In this document: positions 21,424 to 32,540 of the stretch, piece after piece | How the letters are laid out: each line of letters begins with the position of its first letter | Position numbering within the stretch: position 1 is the stretch's first letter | NCBI GenBank assembly: GCA_023974075.1 | Contig: CM043793.1 | Coordinates: forward strand, 5,862,896 to 5,926,895 | Direction of reading: 5' to 3' | Origin: Chaenocephalus aceratus | Lineage: Eukaryota > Chordata > Actinopteri > Perciformes > Channichthyidae | DNA: 64,000 bases | Notes under the pieces: model-generated | Database searches by the model: none | What the model saw: the letters and a program-made list of their open reading frames with translations, nothing else | Told to the model about the DNA's origin: nothing | Program-made: the position numbers and the translations under genes

Positions 21424-22976
21424 CCATCCATCCATCCATCTTCTCCCGCTTATCCGTGGTCGGGTCGCGGGGGTAGCAGTTCCAGCAGAGAGCCCCAAAC
21501 TTTCTTTTCCCTGGCGACATCAACCAGCTCTGACTGGGGGATCCCAAGGCGCTCCCAGGCCAGCGAAGAGATATAATCCCTCCACCTGGTCCTAGGTCTA
21601 CCCCTTGGTCTCTTCCCAGCTGGACGTGCCTGGAACACCTCCCTAGGGAGGCGCCCAGGTGGCATCCTAACTAGGTGCCCGAACCACCTCAACTGGCTTC
21701 TTTCGACGCGAAGGAGGAGCGGCTCAACTCCGAGTCCCTCCCTGATGACCGAACTTCTCACCTTATCTCTAAGGGAGACACCAGCCACCCGGCGGAGGAA
21801 ACCCATCTCGGCCGCTTGTATCCGCGATCTCGTTCTTTCGGTCATGACCCATCCTTCATGACCATAGGTGAGGGTAGGAACGAAAATGGCCCGGTAGACA
21901 GAGAGCTTTGCCTTCCGGCTCAGCTCCCTTTTCGTCACAACGGTGCGGTAAAGCGACTGCAATACCGCTCCCGCTGCTCCGATTCTCCGGCCCATCTCAC
22001 GCTCCATTGATCCCTCACTCGAGAACAAGACCCCGAGATACTTGAACTCCTTCACTTGGGGTAAGGACTCATTCCCTACTTGGAGTGAACAGTCCATCGG
22101 TTTCCTGCTGAGAACCATGGCCTCAGATTTGGAGGTGCTGATCCTCATCCCAGCCGCTTCACACTCGGTTGCGAACCGATCCAGTGAGTGCTGAAGGTCG
22201 CAGACCGATGAAGCCATCAGAACCACATCATCTGCAAAAAGCAGTGGTGCAATCCTTAGTCCACCGAACTGCAGACCCCCCCCCCCCACGACTACGCCTC
22301 GAAATCCGATCCATGTATATTACAAACAGGATTGGTGACAAAGCGCAGCCCTGGCGGAGGCCAACCCTCACCGGAAATGGGTCCGACTTACTGCCGAGGA
22401 CCCGGACACAGCTCTCGCTTTGGGAGTACAGAGATTGGATGGCCCTGAGTAGAGACCCCCTCACCCCATACTCCCGCAGCACCTCCCACAGTAACTCCCT
22501 GGGAACCCGGTCATACGCCTTCTCCAAGTCTACAAAACACATGTAGACCGGATAAGCGTACTCCCAGGCCCCCTCCAGGATCCTTGCGAGAGTAAAAAGC
22601 TGATCCGTCGTTCCACGACCAGGACGGAATCCGCATTGTTCCTCCTCAATCTGAGGTTCGACAATCGGCCTGACCCTCCTTTCAAGTACCTTGGAGTAAA
22701 CTTTCCCGGGGAGGCTGAGTAGTGTGATGCCTCTGTAATTGGCACACACCCTCTGATCCCCCTTTTTGAAAAGGGGGACCACCACCCCGGTCTGCCACTC
22801 CTTCGGTACTGTTTCCGACTTCCACGCAACGTTGATGAGACGTGTCAACCATGACAGTCCCTCAACACCCAGAGCCTTCAGCATTTCCGGGCGGATCTCA
22901 TCCACCCCCGGGGCTTTGCCACTGTGGAGTTGTTTAACGACCTCAGTGACCTCCCACCGGGAGATTGGTGTTGATC
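21424..22976 (-). mobile_element. RTE-type LINE, second copy (- strand), 12-bp target duplication
   Basis: Flanked by ctactgggagtt at 21412-21423 and 22977-22988. The 3' tail (ccat repeats on the + strand) is at the left. The corresponding point in the repeated block (39232-39243) has a single ctactgggagtt and no insertion, which is a clean empty site. The protein frames differ from the 10389-12458 copy at only a few residues, so both are recent. Confidence 0.93.
21450..22905 (-). pseudogene. RTE LINE ORF2 fragment, - strand
   Basis: The frame 22228-22905 starts within the RT fingers (DEIRPEMLKALGVEGLSWL) and includes FVDLEKAYDRVPRELLWEVL and GLRQGCALSPILF. The frame 21450-22289 carries FADDVVLMASS and the C-terminal RGRPRTRWRDYI region. 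As in the first copy, the two meet at a 12-base homopolymer (C on the + strand at 22276-22287). It is 5'-truncated more deeply than the first copy. The palm motif here has the normal AYDRV. Confidence 0.85.
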
Positions 22977-23289
22977 CTACTGGGAGTTGTAGTTTTAAAA
23001 GACGTTTTCATATTTCCCATAATAAGAAGTTGCCAGTATTAAACTGTGTACATCCCTGGAGGTTTAGGGGATAGGAAACACTCAAATTTAAAACATATAA
23101 TTAATAAATGGGTGAAAATTGCTTGTGCCCATAATGGGCAGCATTAATATATACCCACACGACAGCTAAGGTCAGAAGAGCTTTATTTAACAGCTGGTCT
23201 TATGTCTGTGACCCCTCCTGTTGTTCATTGATGAGCCTGAAACATGCACTTGTCAAGGTTCAGAGGCACATTGTGCAAATATGGCAGTA

Positions 23290-23340
23290 GCCATCGATCA
23301 TCATAAGATATACTTTATTGATCCCAAGTTGGAAACATTT
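23290..23340 (-). repeat. LINE 3'-end-like tail fragment
   Basis: The sequence aagatatactttattgatcc and cc-aagttgg, read in reverse as GGGATCAATAAAGTATATCT, resembles the 3' terminus of CR1/Rex1-like fish LINEs. The same tract at 39558-39600 carries one extra aagat unit. No coding part accompanies it. Confidence 0.4.
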
Positions 23341-24910
23341 GCGTTACATCAGTATGTGTATAGTTGTAAATATGCAGTGGTGTTTATTTGTAAATCATTT
23401 AGTATAATCACACAAATTCTGTGTTTTATATTTAATAATTCTGTGTTCTTTATTGATTGTTCAATACCTGACAAGGCCGGAGATGAAAAACTTTGGTCAC
23501 AGGTTCCTCAACAGTGCATCACAAGACATCTATCAATATGTGTGTACCTCCACCATTAAACTGTCATATTCTGCACATTTCTTATACTATCTACATACAT
23601 CTTATAAGAGTATAATATCAGTTAAAATAAGTGCTTCAACATAGTTAACATTGCTGGAGGTATGCATAAATATTGATAAATGTCTTGTAATGCACTATTG
23701 AGGATGCGACCCAAGTCTTTCATTCAATGCAGAACTACACCATAGTTGTGTAGGCCTATATGATATGTCAATAAACCTTAGAAAATCTTGAAAGGGATGT
23801 GCTAAATAGTCATTATATACAGTCTTTAATTAACTATTAGTAGAGAATAACGAGTAATGAACATACTTTAGGGATCCTATTCATATCTAACAATAAAAAT
23901 AATGAAATTCAATAACATGCTTTAACCACTAGGTGTCCCTTTCTATCAGCTGTGCACCTTTATGGTGTAAATACAGCCTATCTACCAATTGGATCAAATA
24001 TAAAAGTCAGCCGAATTAGTGTTGATACTGCAAGGAGACGTATTGTGTGAAAAGAAATGTAAGATGTTGTTTAATTGTTGATATATTTATGATCCACGTC
24101 ACGTTTCCAGTGTTGGCGGCAGTTCCTCATGTTTGTCTAGAAGTCTTCTCATCAGGGCTCTATAAATACAGAACTACAGCAGATATGTAATATTTAATGC
24201 AGCCGAACCGTGTATTACAATGCCGGTATGTGATGACTTTCAAAGAGAAAAGCAAGCACACTCGGAATAATGTGTTTTCGGTCTGTTTCCGGTAGGCTAT
24301 TTGTTAATGACGATGTGCTGTGAGATGTGAGACTGGAATTGCACAGGGGAAAATAACGTTTCTGCACCATTTTAGATGTGGATTTTGTTAAACTAATACG
24401 TTTGCACTGTGGACCAACACTATACTTTGACGGGGAAGGGGGGTAGCAAAAAAGATAACACCATTAAACAGTTACACAACATAACAGAAATAATATCGAT
24501 AGCAGCATCCCTAGCAACCACCTTGGTAACAATGAAAACGTTGAATGGACACAATTTCCTGAAGTAATCTTCGTAATAACTAGCAAACTAAAGATCATGT
24601 ACATCCACTGCACACATATTCTGAAATAACAACTCATATTTCTCGCATCAAATGACATCAAAACGCATTTTAATGGCCATACTAACCTTAAAATAGGCAT
24701 TTTACACCGAGAATAAAACGAAGTTCGGCCATGTTTTTTTTTTCTGCAGGGAGAAATGTGAAGATCACGTGACATAGATGCCAGCCATTGGAATGAATGG
24801 TGAAAAAAAACGTAGGGATCCTACAATTTCAGAGGCGTTTTTGTAGAAATACTACGTCCTACGTTGTGGACCAACATAGTTATTACACGTTTTTTTGTGA
24901 GACTGGGTTG

Positions 24911-25810
24911 GACTACCTGTCTCTTGGCCGGCATGGCGACACTTACCCTTATCTATTGGTTATGACTGACCTTTTCACAAAGTATGGATGGGCTATCCCT
25001 ACAAAAGACCAGACGGCAGCCACCACAGCTCGTGTTTTCTGGCGACACCTCATCCAGCCATGGGGTTGCCCAGAACGTATCCTGGCTGACCAAGGGGGAG
25101 CCTTTGAGTCAAACCTGGTAGCACAGCTGTGCAGCCTTTATGGGTGTGTGAAGGTCCGAACCACACCCTACAGGCCCCAAGGAAACGGGGCCTGTGAAAG
25201 ATTTAACAAGACTCTGTTGTCTCTTCTCGGATCATTGAGCTTGGCGGACCAAGTACACTGGCCAGACCACTTGCCTTCTCTGCTCCAGATGTATAACAAT
25301 ACCACTCATGAGACGACTGGAATGACCCCACATTTTGTAATGTTTGGCCGGCATGCCCGCCTGCCTGTTGAAACTGTGGTGAGAGCAACACCACTGACTC
25401 AGAGACATGACCTGGTAGGCTGGGTACATCAGCATAACCTGACCTTGCAGAGAGTCTACAAACAAGTGGCAGCAAGGACCAAAGCAAACAGACTGTGAGA
25501 CAAGGACGGGTACGATCGGAAAGCAAAGCACCTCCCCTTGTTACCCGGAGAGCGGGTGCTGTTGCGAAATTTCCGCCGCAGATGGAAGGGGAAGTTGGCG
25601 CCCCACTGGCAGCCCCAACTCTATGTTGTTCATGATCAACTACGCCCCAGCCTGCCAGTTTTCCAGATCAGGCCAGAAGTAAAAGAAGGCCCTACTAAGA
25701 CAATCCAACCAACCATCTTAGGCCTGAAGTACCACATCATGCCCCAGAGATTGAAACAAACTCAATCTTCCCCAATTCGCTACTTCCCAGGCCCCTGTTG
25801 TTGCCTTTGA
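24911..25810 (+). pseudogene. Gypsy integrase core and C-terminus, copy A
   Basis: After the DNA element the frame resumes with LSLGRHGDTYPYLLVMTDLF, then RILADQGGAFESN (second catalytic Asp), YRPQGNGACERFNKTL (catalytic Glu) and MYNNTTHETTGMTPHFVMFG. A TGA after AARTKANRL (near 25498) is shared with copy B. The C-terminal part then reads LPGERVLLRNFRRRWKGKL and PHWQPQLYVV in another frame. The first aspartate codon lies at 20274-20276 on the far side of the insertion. Inactive. Confidence 0.87.
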
Positions 25811-25975
25811 TCCTTGTGCCCATAGTAATTGCTCCTCCCAAAGGTCCCGTAGGAGAGGACCCTGTGGCCCCACAAGAGCAGAGAAATGCATCACCCCTAC
25901 GAAGGTCTCAGAGGCAAAACAGGGGTAGGCCTCCAGACAGGTATGGACAGTCAGATTGTCGGGACGACAACTGTT

Positions 25976-25989
25976 AAAGGGGGGAGGAG
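25976..25989 (+). other. Polypurine tract, Gypsy copy A
   Basis: The sequence aaaggggggaggag lies immediately before the 3' LTR, where plus-strand synthesis would be primed. The same tract is at 42259-42272. Confidence 0.8.
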
Positions 25990-27395
25990 TGTCACAAAGT
26001 GAATAAAGTCAGTATGTTAGACAGTGGGACGGATGGTTAAACCTTTTATATAATTGTTACATATAGTGTTGTGATTTTAATGTTGTGCGCTATTTAGCGA
26101 TGAACTCTTTTTTATTTGCATGCTTGTTTAACCTTCTCAACGAACTGTCACAACAAAGACACAGACACTGCTGATTGACACACCGGCACCCAGTGAAAAT
26201 CAGCGATCTCATTCGCCAGTTGCCAAATCCACTCCCCCATAAATACGCCGACTACCTGCTAGACGGCAGCTATTCTTCTTTTGACAGTTGCTGCCTCACC
26301 TCGCCGCAGATCGGACCGGATCGGATCCCTCCTGCTGCTCCTCACCTCGCAGCAGATTGGACCGGATCCCTCCTGCTCCTCCTCACCTCGCCGCAGATCG
26401 GACCGGATCCCTCCTGCTACTCCTCACCTCGCAGCAAATCGGACCGGATCGGATCCCTCCTGCTGCTCCTCACCTCGCAGCAGATTGGACCGGATCGGAT
26501 CCCTCCTGCTACTCCTCACCTCGCCGCAGATCGGACCGGATCGGATCCCTCCTGCTCCTCCTCACCTCGCAGCAAATCGGACCGGATCGGATCCCTCCTG
26601 CTACTCCTCACCTCGAAGCAAATCGGACCGGATCGGATCCCTCCTGCTACTCCTCACCTCGCAGCAAATCGGACCGGATCGGATCCCTCCTGCTACTCCT
26701 CACCTCGCAGCAAATCGGACCGGATCGGATCCCTCCTGCTCCTCCTCACCTCACAGGAAATCGGACCGGATCGGATCCCTCCTGCTCCTCCTCACCTCGC
26801 AGGAAATCGGACCGGATCGGATCCCTCCTGCTCCTCCTTACCTCGCCGCAGATCGGACCGGACCCTCCTCTAACCATCGGATTCAACGCTGAAACAAACT
26901 CCAGATAAAGGGAAGTGGCTATTTCTCCTGCTTTTGGGCGTCTTGTTTTACGTCACGGAAGTTACATTGTTGTCCCCTCCCCTGAGTCTCCTTTTGTTGT
27001 TTACCGAGGGCTCCGCGACCAGAGGCTGATGGACAGAGTGCGGCGGACCGGCAACGTGGAAATCCTGGCACTGGATTTCCTGGAAGGGACTTGAACCTTG
27101 CACTTCTGCCTGGCAAAAACCCGGAGTTGAATTCGCTTCCAAGCGGACAGGACTTTCAGGATTTTATCAACCCCTGCTAGAACTGTAATTCTTAAGTAAC
27201 TGGTTTATATTTATTGAACATTATTTTAATCTTACGTTATTTTAAGTATTTATCAAAGGAGTGTTTTTAACGTAACTTTGTATAAATAAACCATTTTACA
27301 CCTATTGTGCTGTCCTTCTCACTGTATTGGTGTGGCCGGGAATCTGAATCTTTTAATATAAATTTGATGTTAACAGGCCTCACTAGGCTGTTACA
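25990..27395 (+). repeat. 3' LTR of Gypsy copy A, with 45-bp minisatellite
   Basis: The TGTCACAAAG start and CTGTTACA end match the 5' LTR. The internal minisatellite spans about 26294-26872 and holds roughly 13 units, more than the 5' partner. The array composition (order of AAAT and AGAT variants, and of the ctactcctca and ctcctcctca variants) differs from the 5' LTR. Confidence 0.92.
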
Positions 27396-28920
27396 CAAGC
27401 ATTTTAAAAGGTTTTTCGCCTGCCGTCTTGTCTGCAGACTTGTCAAGCATTAATTCATGGTTTTTACTCACCGGTATCAGTATGTTGTTACTTCGGCATC
27501 ATTTAGAAACGTGTATCACAATTTATTCACGGTAAAATATGTTCATTTTGTTGTAGCTCCCGAGCCAGCGCATCTTGTTTGAACGATGCGAGTAAACCAA
27601 GCGGCAAACTCTGGGGAACAGCCGGGAAGCCAATACGGAAGTGCCACACACTGCAGTTCATACATGGGCCGCTAGGGACTGGCTGCAGAAAGGAGCAATT
27701 TCCATAGACCCCCATGTTAAAATGCTCAACTTTACAGCAGAAAAAAACATGTTTCTACCCATGGATGCAATACATATTATGATCGATATAGTTAGATTCC
27801 ACCTTCATGATTATGAATCTGTGAGTGAATTGTTTTCTAACACGACCCTTTTATTTATATTAGGTCTTAAAGTTTTTTGCATAAATTAGGGCGTGGTCAC
27901 TTTGATGGACATGTACATGCCTCACTGTCAGCTAACAGCAACTTGTCCACTCTGCTAGGCTACAACCATAGAGGCTACAACGTTAGTTAGTCATAGTACT
28001 GTACTTGACCCTTTAGCTTTAGCCGTGTTCGTGGTGATTGTGCCTTTTAGGGAATATTGTTACAAATACCAGACAATTAAAATGTCGTGCTGTGCGCTTG
28101 AATGTACTAACAGAACTTCCAAGAAGTCTAAAATGATAATATTATACATGTTAACCCCGTTCGCAGGTGTTTGTGTGCTTGGTAGCTTAGCTTGTTACTT
28201 ATTAGCCAGCTAAGGACGTAACCCTTTATGCATACATATACATTTTAGTTTATGATTCAGCCTTGGGTAAGACTTTTATAGTCTATGGCTATGACGCCCA
28301 TAATGCTAAACGGGAGCAAATGTTAATAAGGGACCCAATTATCCCAGTGGTGGCTAACGGAGCCGCAGGGGGCTAGCTCCAGCCGGCGTCCCGGAGCTAG
28401 CCCACTGCGGCTCCGTTAGGTCCGGGCGGTGGAGTCCGTCTTTTCTCAACGTGTGAATTACAAGCATTAAGAGTAACAAAAGATAGCTAATTCTCTTGCA
28501 GATTGTCTCATTTGATTATGAATGTAACGTTTATATAGGGGAACGACACTGTTAGCAGTAACTTGGTAAATGCATGTATTTCATGTTAGCTTAGCTTCTT
28601 AGCCTGAGCTAGCTCTGTTTACTTCCAGTTCGGAGGCAGGTCGCGCCTCGGCTCCGCCTCTTTGCCCTTATTTGGAGCAGGCAGGATTAGACTCTGACGT
28701 CACAGTCGAGCCGTTAGTGGCCGACTCCGCCTACTAAGGGCTTCACGGCAACTCTGCAGAATCCTATGGATGACGTCACGGACACTACGTCCATTTATAT
28801 ATACAGTCTATGGAGTAAACACAGCTGGCAGCCGCGGTGAAACTCAAGCGTTTAGATCGATACGATAGGAGCGATGAGAGCGAAGCGAATATTCGCATCG
28901 CGTCCGGTGTGAACGCACCA
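27396..28920. other. Right part of the PIF/Harbinger-like element, copy A
   Basis: Non-coding apart from a possible relic. At 28082-28125 a frame opens MSCCALECTNRTSKKSK, reminiscent of the first Cys pair of a THAP zinc finger, but it does not continue. It also holds a near-perfect hairpin at 28354-28419 and the right terminus. The frame 27641-27889 is matched in copy B by one with several changes and an altered end; I see no known domain. Confidence 0.45.
28354..28419. repeat. Long inverted repeat (27-bp arms, 12-nt loop)
   Basis: The arms 28354-28380 and 28393-28419 are complementary at 26 of 27 positions and are GC-rich. The loop is 28381-28392. In copy B (near 44600-44676) the left arm is altered by extra sequence and the right arm has a changed base. 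It looks like a small palindromic insertion or extrusion-prone hairpin. Confidence 0.85.
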
Positions 28921-28923
28921 TTA

Positions 28924-29905
28924 TAGAGCCCCTCCTCCAACACACACGAACGCGCACATGACCAATGAGCGCACGAGATAAGTTTGTGCACAGATGGAAG
29001 GCTGACAGGCAGGTAGGCCATCCAGTTACTTTAGCCGGGCCGGCTAAAATGATTGGTTGTGCTTTTTACAGCGCCACGGCTTCCACAAATGAAATTTTTT
29101 AATGGATTTTTTGTCAAAGCACTTCAGATATTCATTGCTATCGGGATGTTAAGAGCATTACATGGAATATAACAAAAAGTGTATCTCGAGCCGCTTTCTC
29201 AAACGTACCTACCCCAACTTTAATGTCAGCAAAACATTACAATTATTATTTACAATGGACTACGCTTAGCTAACAGACTAATTTCCACCACTCATGGACC
29301 ACACCCACTTTTTCTTTTGAAAAACTGGGTGACATACTGTCGCCCTTTAGTCCCTCTCTCTTGTCTTTCTCTCCTTTCTTTTCTTTCTTGAAAGCCTGAC
29401 TTTGTTAGTCGTTGAGACATCGTACACACGTAAGTACTAGCATCCCTCCTCACATGCTCTCACTCTCTGCTAGAAAGGGCCGGTGCCACACAGCGTTTGG
29501 AGGTAGGACCAAACCATTACATGTAAATAGAGGGGGGTGTTCGATGCTTTGGATAATTAACTTTTGGAAGAAAATAAGTTAAATGAATCGTAAGTTTAGT
29601 GAGTACATTATCAATATGACGTTATATTAATGTTAATTATTGATGATTGATGAAAGGTTACTTAAACATTTTTTCTTAATGTTCTAAAGATGTTTGGGGC
29701 CCCTCTCAGTCACGAGCCCTTAGAATCGTCCTAACTTTTCACCCCCTTACGGCGCCCCTGTAAGCAGCACACCGGTAGTTTCTGTAGACCTGTCTGCCCG
29801 TTGTGTGAGTGCACTGCGCGCATGCGCACTTGTGGCATTGTTTGGGATGACCTAATTAAAATAGCGTCCACCCAGTAAAGAAACCCCCACTACACCACAC
29901 AACAC
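28924..29905. other. No gene seen; repeat debris
   Basis: Single-copy-looking or old repeat DNA, repeated almost unchanged at 46745-47725. Near 29690-29760 is a tract ending ttacggcgcccctg, similar in style to hAT-type repeat ends. The short - strand frame at 28785-29021 covers the element end and is not supported. Confidence 0.5.
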
Positions 29906-30428
29906 TCATCAAATCTGGACTATCCCACGGAGGCTAAATATTCTTTATAACACAGTTTGAGATTTGTGAAACCTTTATTCTATTTGTGAAAATACAAACA
30001 CAGGTGGAAGGCTGAGGTTGCTGCAGCAGGCCAGGATCAGAATCAGAGAGTGAACCTCCCAGCTGGGCAAGCCTTTATGCCTTCTTGTATCAGTCCAGAT
30101 TTGATGAGTCTAGGTCTAGTGGTTTTAGATCAGGACCTGGTCTAATGTGGTCTACATGTAAAAAAAGCACTGAAATCTCCCTTTTTTGTATTTTCACAAA
30201 TAGAATTAAGGTTTCACAAATCTAAAACTGTGTTATAAAGAATCTTTAGACTCTCTGGGATAATCCAGTCCAGATTTGATGAGTCTAGGTCTAGTGGTTT
30301 CAGATCAGGACCTGGTCTAATGTGGTGAGGATGCGAAAAAAGCACTGAAATCTCCCTTGTTTGTATTTTCACAAATAGAATTAAGGTTTCACAAATCTGA
30401 AACTGGGTTATAAAGAATCTTTAGGGTG
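29906..30428. repeat. Inverted and tandem repeat cluster with ~170-bp units (copy A)
   Basis: The tract at about 29906-30000 (catcaaatctggac to gaaaatacaaacac) is the inverse of the later tract gtattttcacaaatagaatt to tccagatttgatgagt. The latter occurs as two tandem units of about 170 bp (about 30090-30260 and 30262-30424). A third unit lies at 50368-50560. Copy B is at about 47725-48249. Confidence 0.75.
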
Positions 30429-31080
30429 CGTTCACACCTGCCTTGTATAGTCTGGTTGAATCGAACCCTGGTGCGTTTAGCCACTTGGTGCGGTTCATTT
30501 GGGTCGGTGTGAACACAGTCCGAGACCTCTGAAGTGAACTAAACAACCGGACTCTGGTCCGCTTAAATAGGTGGTCTCGGAGCACTTGCTTGCGAACTCT
30601 GGAGCGGTTCATTGCCGGTGTGAACGCAGTCCGCACCAAAACATACGAAGCGTAGTATTTACGTGTCACAAGCATGGCCGTATCCACCATTGAGGTCACC
30701 GAGGTCCGGACCTCGGTAATATTTTTCGAGCTGTGTAACAAAACTTGTGAAATAATTGCACTAAACGGGATTCTTTGTACTTCCATTTACTGACGATGAG
30801 GGCGCTGCATAACTACGTAGCCTCGATTAAAGCAAACAGAAGAAGACGACATGTATCAACCGGTATCAACAAACCACCGCAGCCCGGACTTGAACCGGAG
30901 CAGCGGAGGAGTGATGAGGTATCTAGAGATCTGAGTCCAGAGGAGGAGTGATGAGGTATCTAGAGATCTGAGTCCAGCGGGCTGCTTGTGTTTCTGTTCA
31001 CCAGGACATCATATGACCAGCAGATCCTGTGTGAACGCTCTACGTTAGTCAGTGGATGTCCGACAACATGCACACTAACT
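30424..31080. other. Left part of a repeat inserted in the ~170-bp array (copy A)
   Basis: It starts GGGTGCGTTCACACCTGCC right after the tandem array. A doubled 40-bp tract (gtgatgaggtatctagagat) occurs near 30912-30975. The matching copy at 48250-48906 runs on into unrelated sequence, whereas here homology stops near 31080 at a (GA)n tract. The - strand frame 30421-30786 lacks recognisable motifs. Confidence 0.45.

Positions 31081-31081
<1 letters not shown>

Positions 31082-31117
<36 letters not shown>
31082..31117. repeat. (GA)n microsatellite at the end of the repeated block
   Basis: An interrupted GA run starts exactly where homology with the second 17-kb block ends. It is followed by the 3' UTR side of a - strand LINE. 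Confidence 0.9.
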
Positions 31118-31632
31118 CTTTTAATAAACCCTTTATTTAAGTCATTTTAAAATAAAAACGTACAAAATCATCACATTCATGACACTTTTTTTTTTTAAAT
31201 ATTCATATCAAAGCCACTTTTTTTTTTTTTTTTTTTTTAATTTTATAAATTCAGCTCCAGCGTACCATCTTCCCTTGTCGTACATAGCACATGATTGACC
31301 CCCCAAAGAGTCTTGAAAGCAGGCAGGTTGTTGGTCACACTGTAAAAAGCATGTTCTACTTTAAGCCGAGCAGCCACCAAACCCTTCACACTCTGAACAA
31401 CATCTGTCCAGCCCTGCCCTAGCATCTGGTTCTTCCTGGTCCTCCAAATTGCTAGTTTAGCAGTTGCAAAGATAGCATTAATCAGAGTGAGAGTTACTCC
31501 TTTTGTTGCCACATATCTAGGCCCATATACAAATAGTGGAAGTGAAAACACCTCCCCTAACCCTTCCACCCATCCTTTCAGTAGCCCAAATAAGCCTGCC
31601 ATCCGCGTGCAAGAAACTACCAGGTGCTCAAC
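31118..31632 (-). mobile_element. 3' end of a Tx1/L1-like LINE (- strand), cut by the gap
   Basis: The - strand frame ending at 31243 reads VEHLVVSCTRMAGLFGLLKG, LPLFVYGPRYV, FATAKLAIWRTRKNQM and VKGLVAARLKVEHAFYSVTN and then a stop. This matches the C-terminal region after the RT in Tx1-type LINEs of fish. T-rich runs (31181-31240 on the + strand) are the A-rich 3' tail. The rest of the element is lost in the N gap or absent. Confidence 0.65.
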
Positions 31633-31732
31633 NNNNNNNNNNNNNNNNNNNNNNNNNNNNNNNNNNNNNNNNNNNNNNNNNNNNNNNNNNNNNNNNNNNN
31701 NNNNNNNNNNNNNNNNNNNNNNNNNNNNNNNN
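31633..31732. other. Assembly gap of 100 N
   Basis: Exactly 100 Ns, the usual placeholder for a gap of unknown size. It separates the two copies of the 17-kb block. Reading frames that cross it are meaningless. Confidence 0.99.
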
Positions 31733-32335
31733 TCACTAACACTAAGAAAGTGGATCACATCACTCCTGTTCTGAAGTCTTTTACACTGGCTTCCTGTGTG
31801 TCAAAGAATAGATTTAAAAATACTGCTGCTGGTTTATAAAGCACTGAATGGTTTAGGCCCAAAATAAATTTCTGACCTCCTGCTAAATTATGAACCATCC
31901 AGATCTCTCAGGTCTTCCAGGGACTGGTCAGCTTTCTGTCCCCAGAGTCAGAACTAAACATGGTAAAGCAGCGTCCAAATATCTGGAACAACTCCCAGAA
32001 ACCTGCAGGTCGCTGCAACTCTGACTACTTTAAATCCAGGCTGAAGACTTTTCTTTTTGTCGCTGCTTTTAAATTGAACTATTCATATCTTAGACTATAC
32101 TGTAACTTTTATCCTTGTACTTTTTCTTTTAATGTTTAATTGAACTATTCATATCTTAGACTGCCACTGTAACTTTTATCCATGTATTTTTTCTTTTAAT
32201 GTTTATTTATTAGCTTTTCTTTTTAATGACTGATTTTAAATGCCATTTTCTTAATGTCTTTCATTTTTGTAAAGCACTTTGAATTGCCTTGTGTTGAAAA
32301 GTGCTATATAAATAAACTTGCCTTGCCTTGCCTTA
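31733..32335 (+). pseudogene. L2 LINE 3' end, second copy
   Basis: It starts inside the ORF2 C-terminus (TNTKKVDHITPVLKS) and runs through the doubled 65-bp 3' UTR unit to the CCTTG tail. Compared with 13919-14536 it has many extra or missing single bases, often in homopolymers. Confidence 0.85.
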
Positions 32336-32540
32336 AATATACATGACCTCTTAAATTAAAATAAAGTGAACATTAACACCACTATTATCATTTATAAAAT
32401 GCTATAAACAAAAACAATAAACATAAGCCAGCAGATTTTTTAATTAAATAAGCGGGTATTAAAGTGTAAACGGACAACAAAACGAAACTATAGCCTTGCC
32501 GTTTTAACAGTTTATTACGAGCCCTGGCTCAGCCTTACTC

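Larger units (their letters stand above)
20281..24910. mobile_element. Long-TIR DNA element, copy A, inserted in Gypsy integrase
   Basis: The termini are inverted repeats of about 540 bp (about 20281-20815 and 24363-24910), starting CAACCCAGTCTCA and ending TGAGACTGGGTTG. The 7-mer GACTACC flanks it (20274-20280 and 24911-24917), and removing the insert with one copy restores the integrase frame. The core is non-coding and AT-rich and holds an RTE LINE (21424-22976). No transposase is visible, so it is non-autonomous. Reading frames on the TIRs are mirror images of each other and are not genes. A 7-bp duplication with long TIRs does not settle the superfamily. Confidence 0.85.
15094..27395 (+). 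mobile_element. Gypsy-type LTR retrotransposon, copy A, full length but defective
   Basis: LTRs 15094-16460 and 25990-27395 both start TGTCACAAAG and end CTGTTACA. The 4-bp target CAAG flanks the pair (15090-15093 and 27396-27399). Inside are gag with a zinc knuckle, an aspartic protease, RT, RNase H, an H2C2/integrase, and a purine tract before the 3' LTR. This is Gypsy (RT before integrase) order. A 4.6-kb DNA element (20281-24910) splits the integrase; without it the element is about 7.66 kb. Frameshifts and stops disable it. Copy B (32900-43644) occupies the same target site in the repeated block. Confidence 0.92.
14852..28920. mobile_element. PIF/Harbinger-like non-autonomous element, copy A, carrying the Gypsy insertion
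   Basis: The left end TGCTGCGTTCACACCGGACG at 14852 pairs with the right end at 28895-28920, whose complement reads TGGTGCGTTCACACCGGACG. TTA flanks both sides (14849-14851 and 28921-28923). A TTA duplication with such ends suggests PIF/Harbinger. Taking out the Gypsy element leaves about 1.76 kb with no transposase. The superfamily call is inferred from the ends alone. Confidence 0.5.

Noticed and set aside
21675..22546. + strand frames across the second RTE copy
   Set aside because: They are the antisense of the ORF2 C-terminus and RT, and the equivalent antisense frames occur in the first copy.
20372..24775. Mirror-image frames on the TIRs of the long-TIR element (20372-20758 + and 24464-24775 -; likewise in copy B)
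   Set aside because: They are the same sequence in inverted repeat, with no domain and no conserved start or end.
28082..28213. THAP-type zinc-finger gene
   Set aside because: Only the first Cys pair pattern (MSCCALECTN) is present. The rest of the domain is missing, so I list it only as a relic.
31487..31839. Frames crossing the N gap
   Set aside because: The Ns are unknown sequence, and the two sides belong to different elements.
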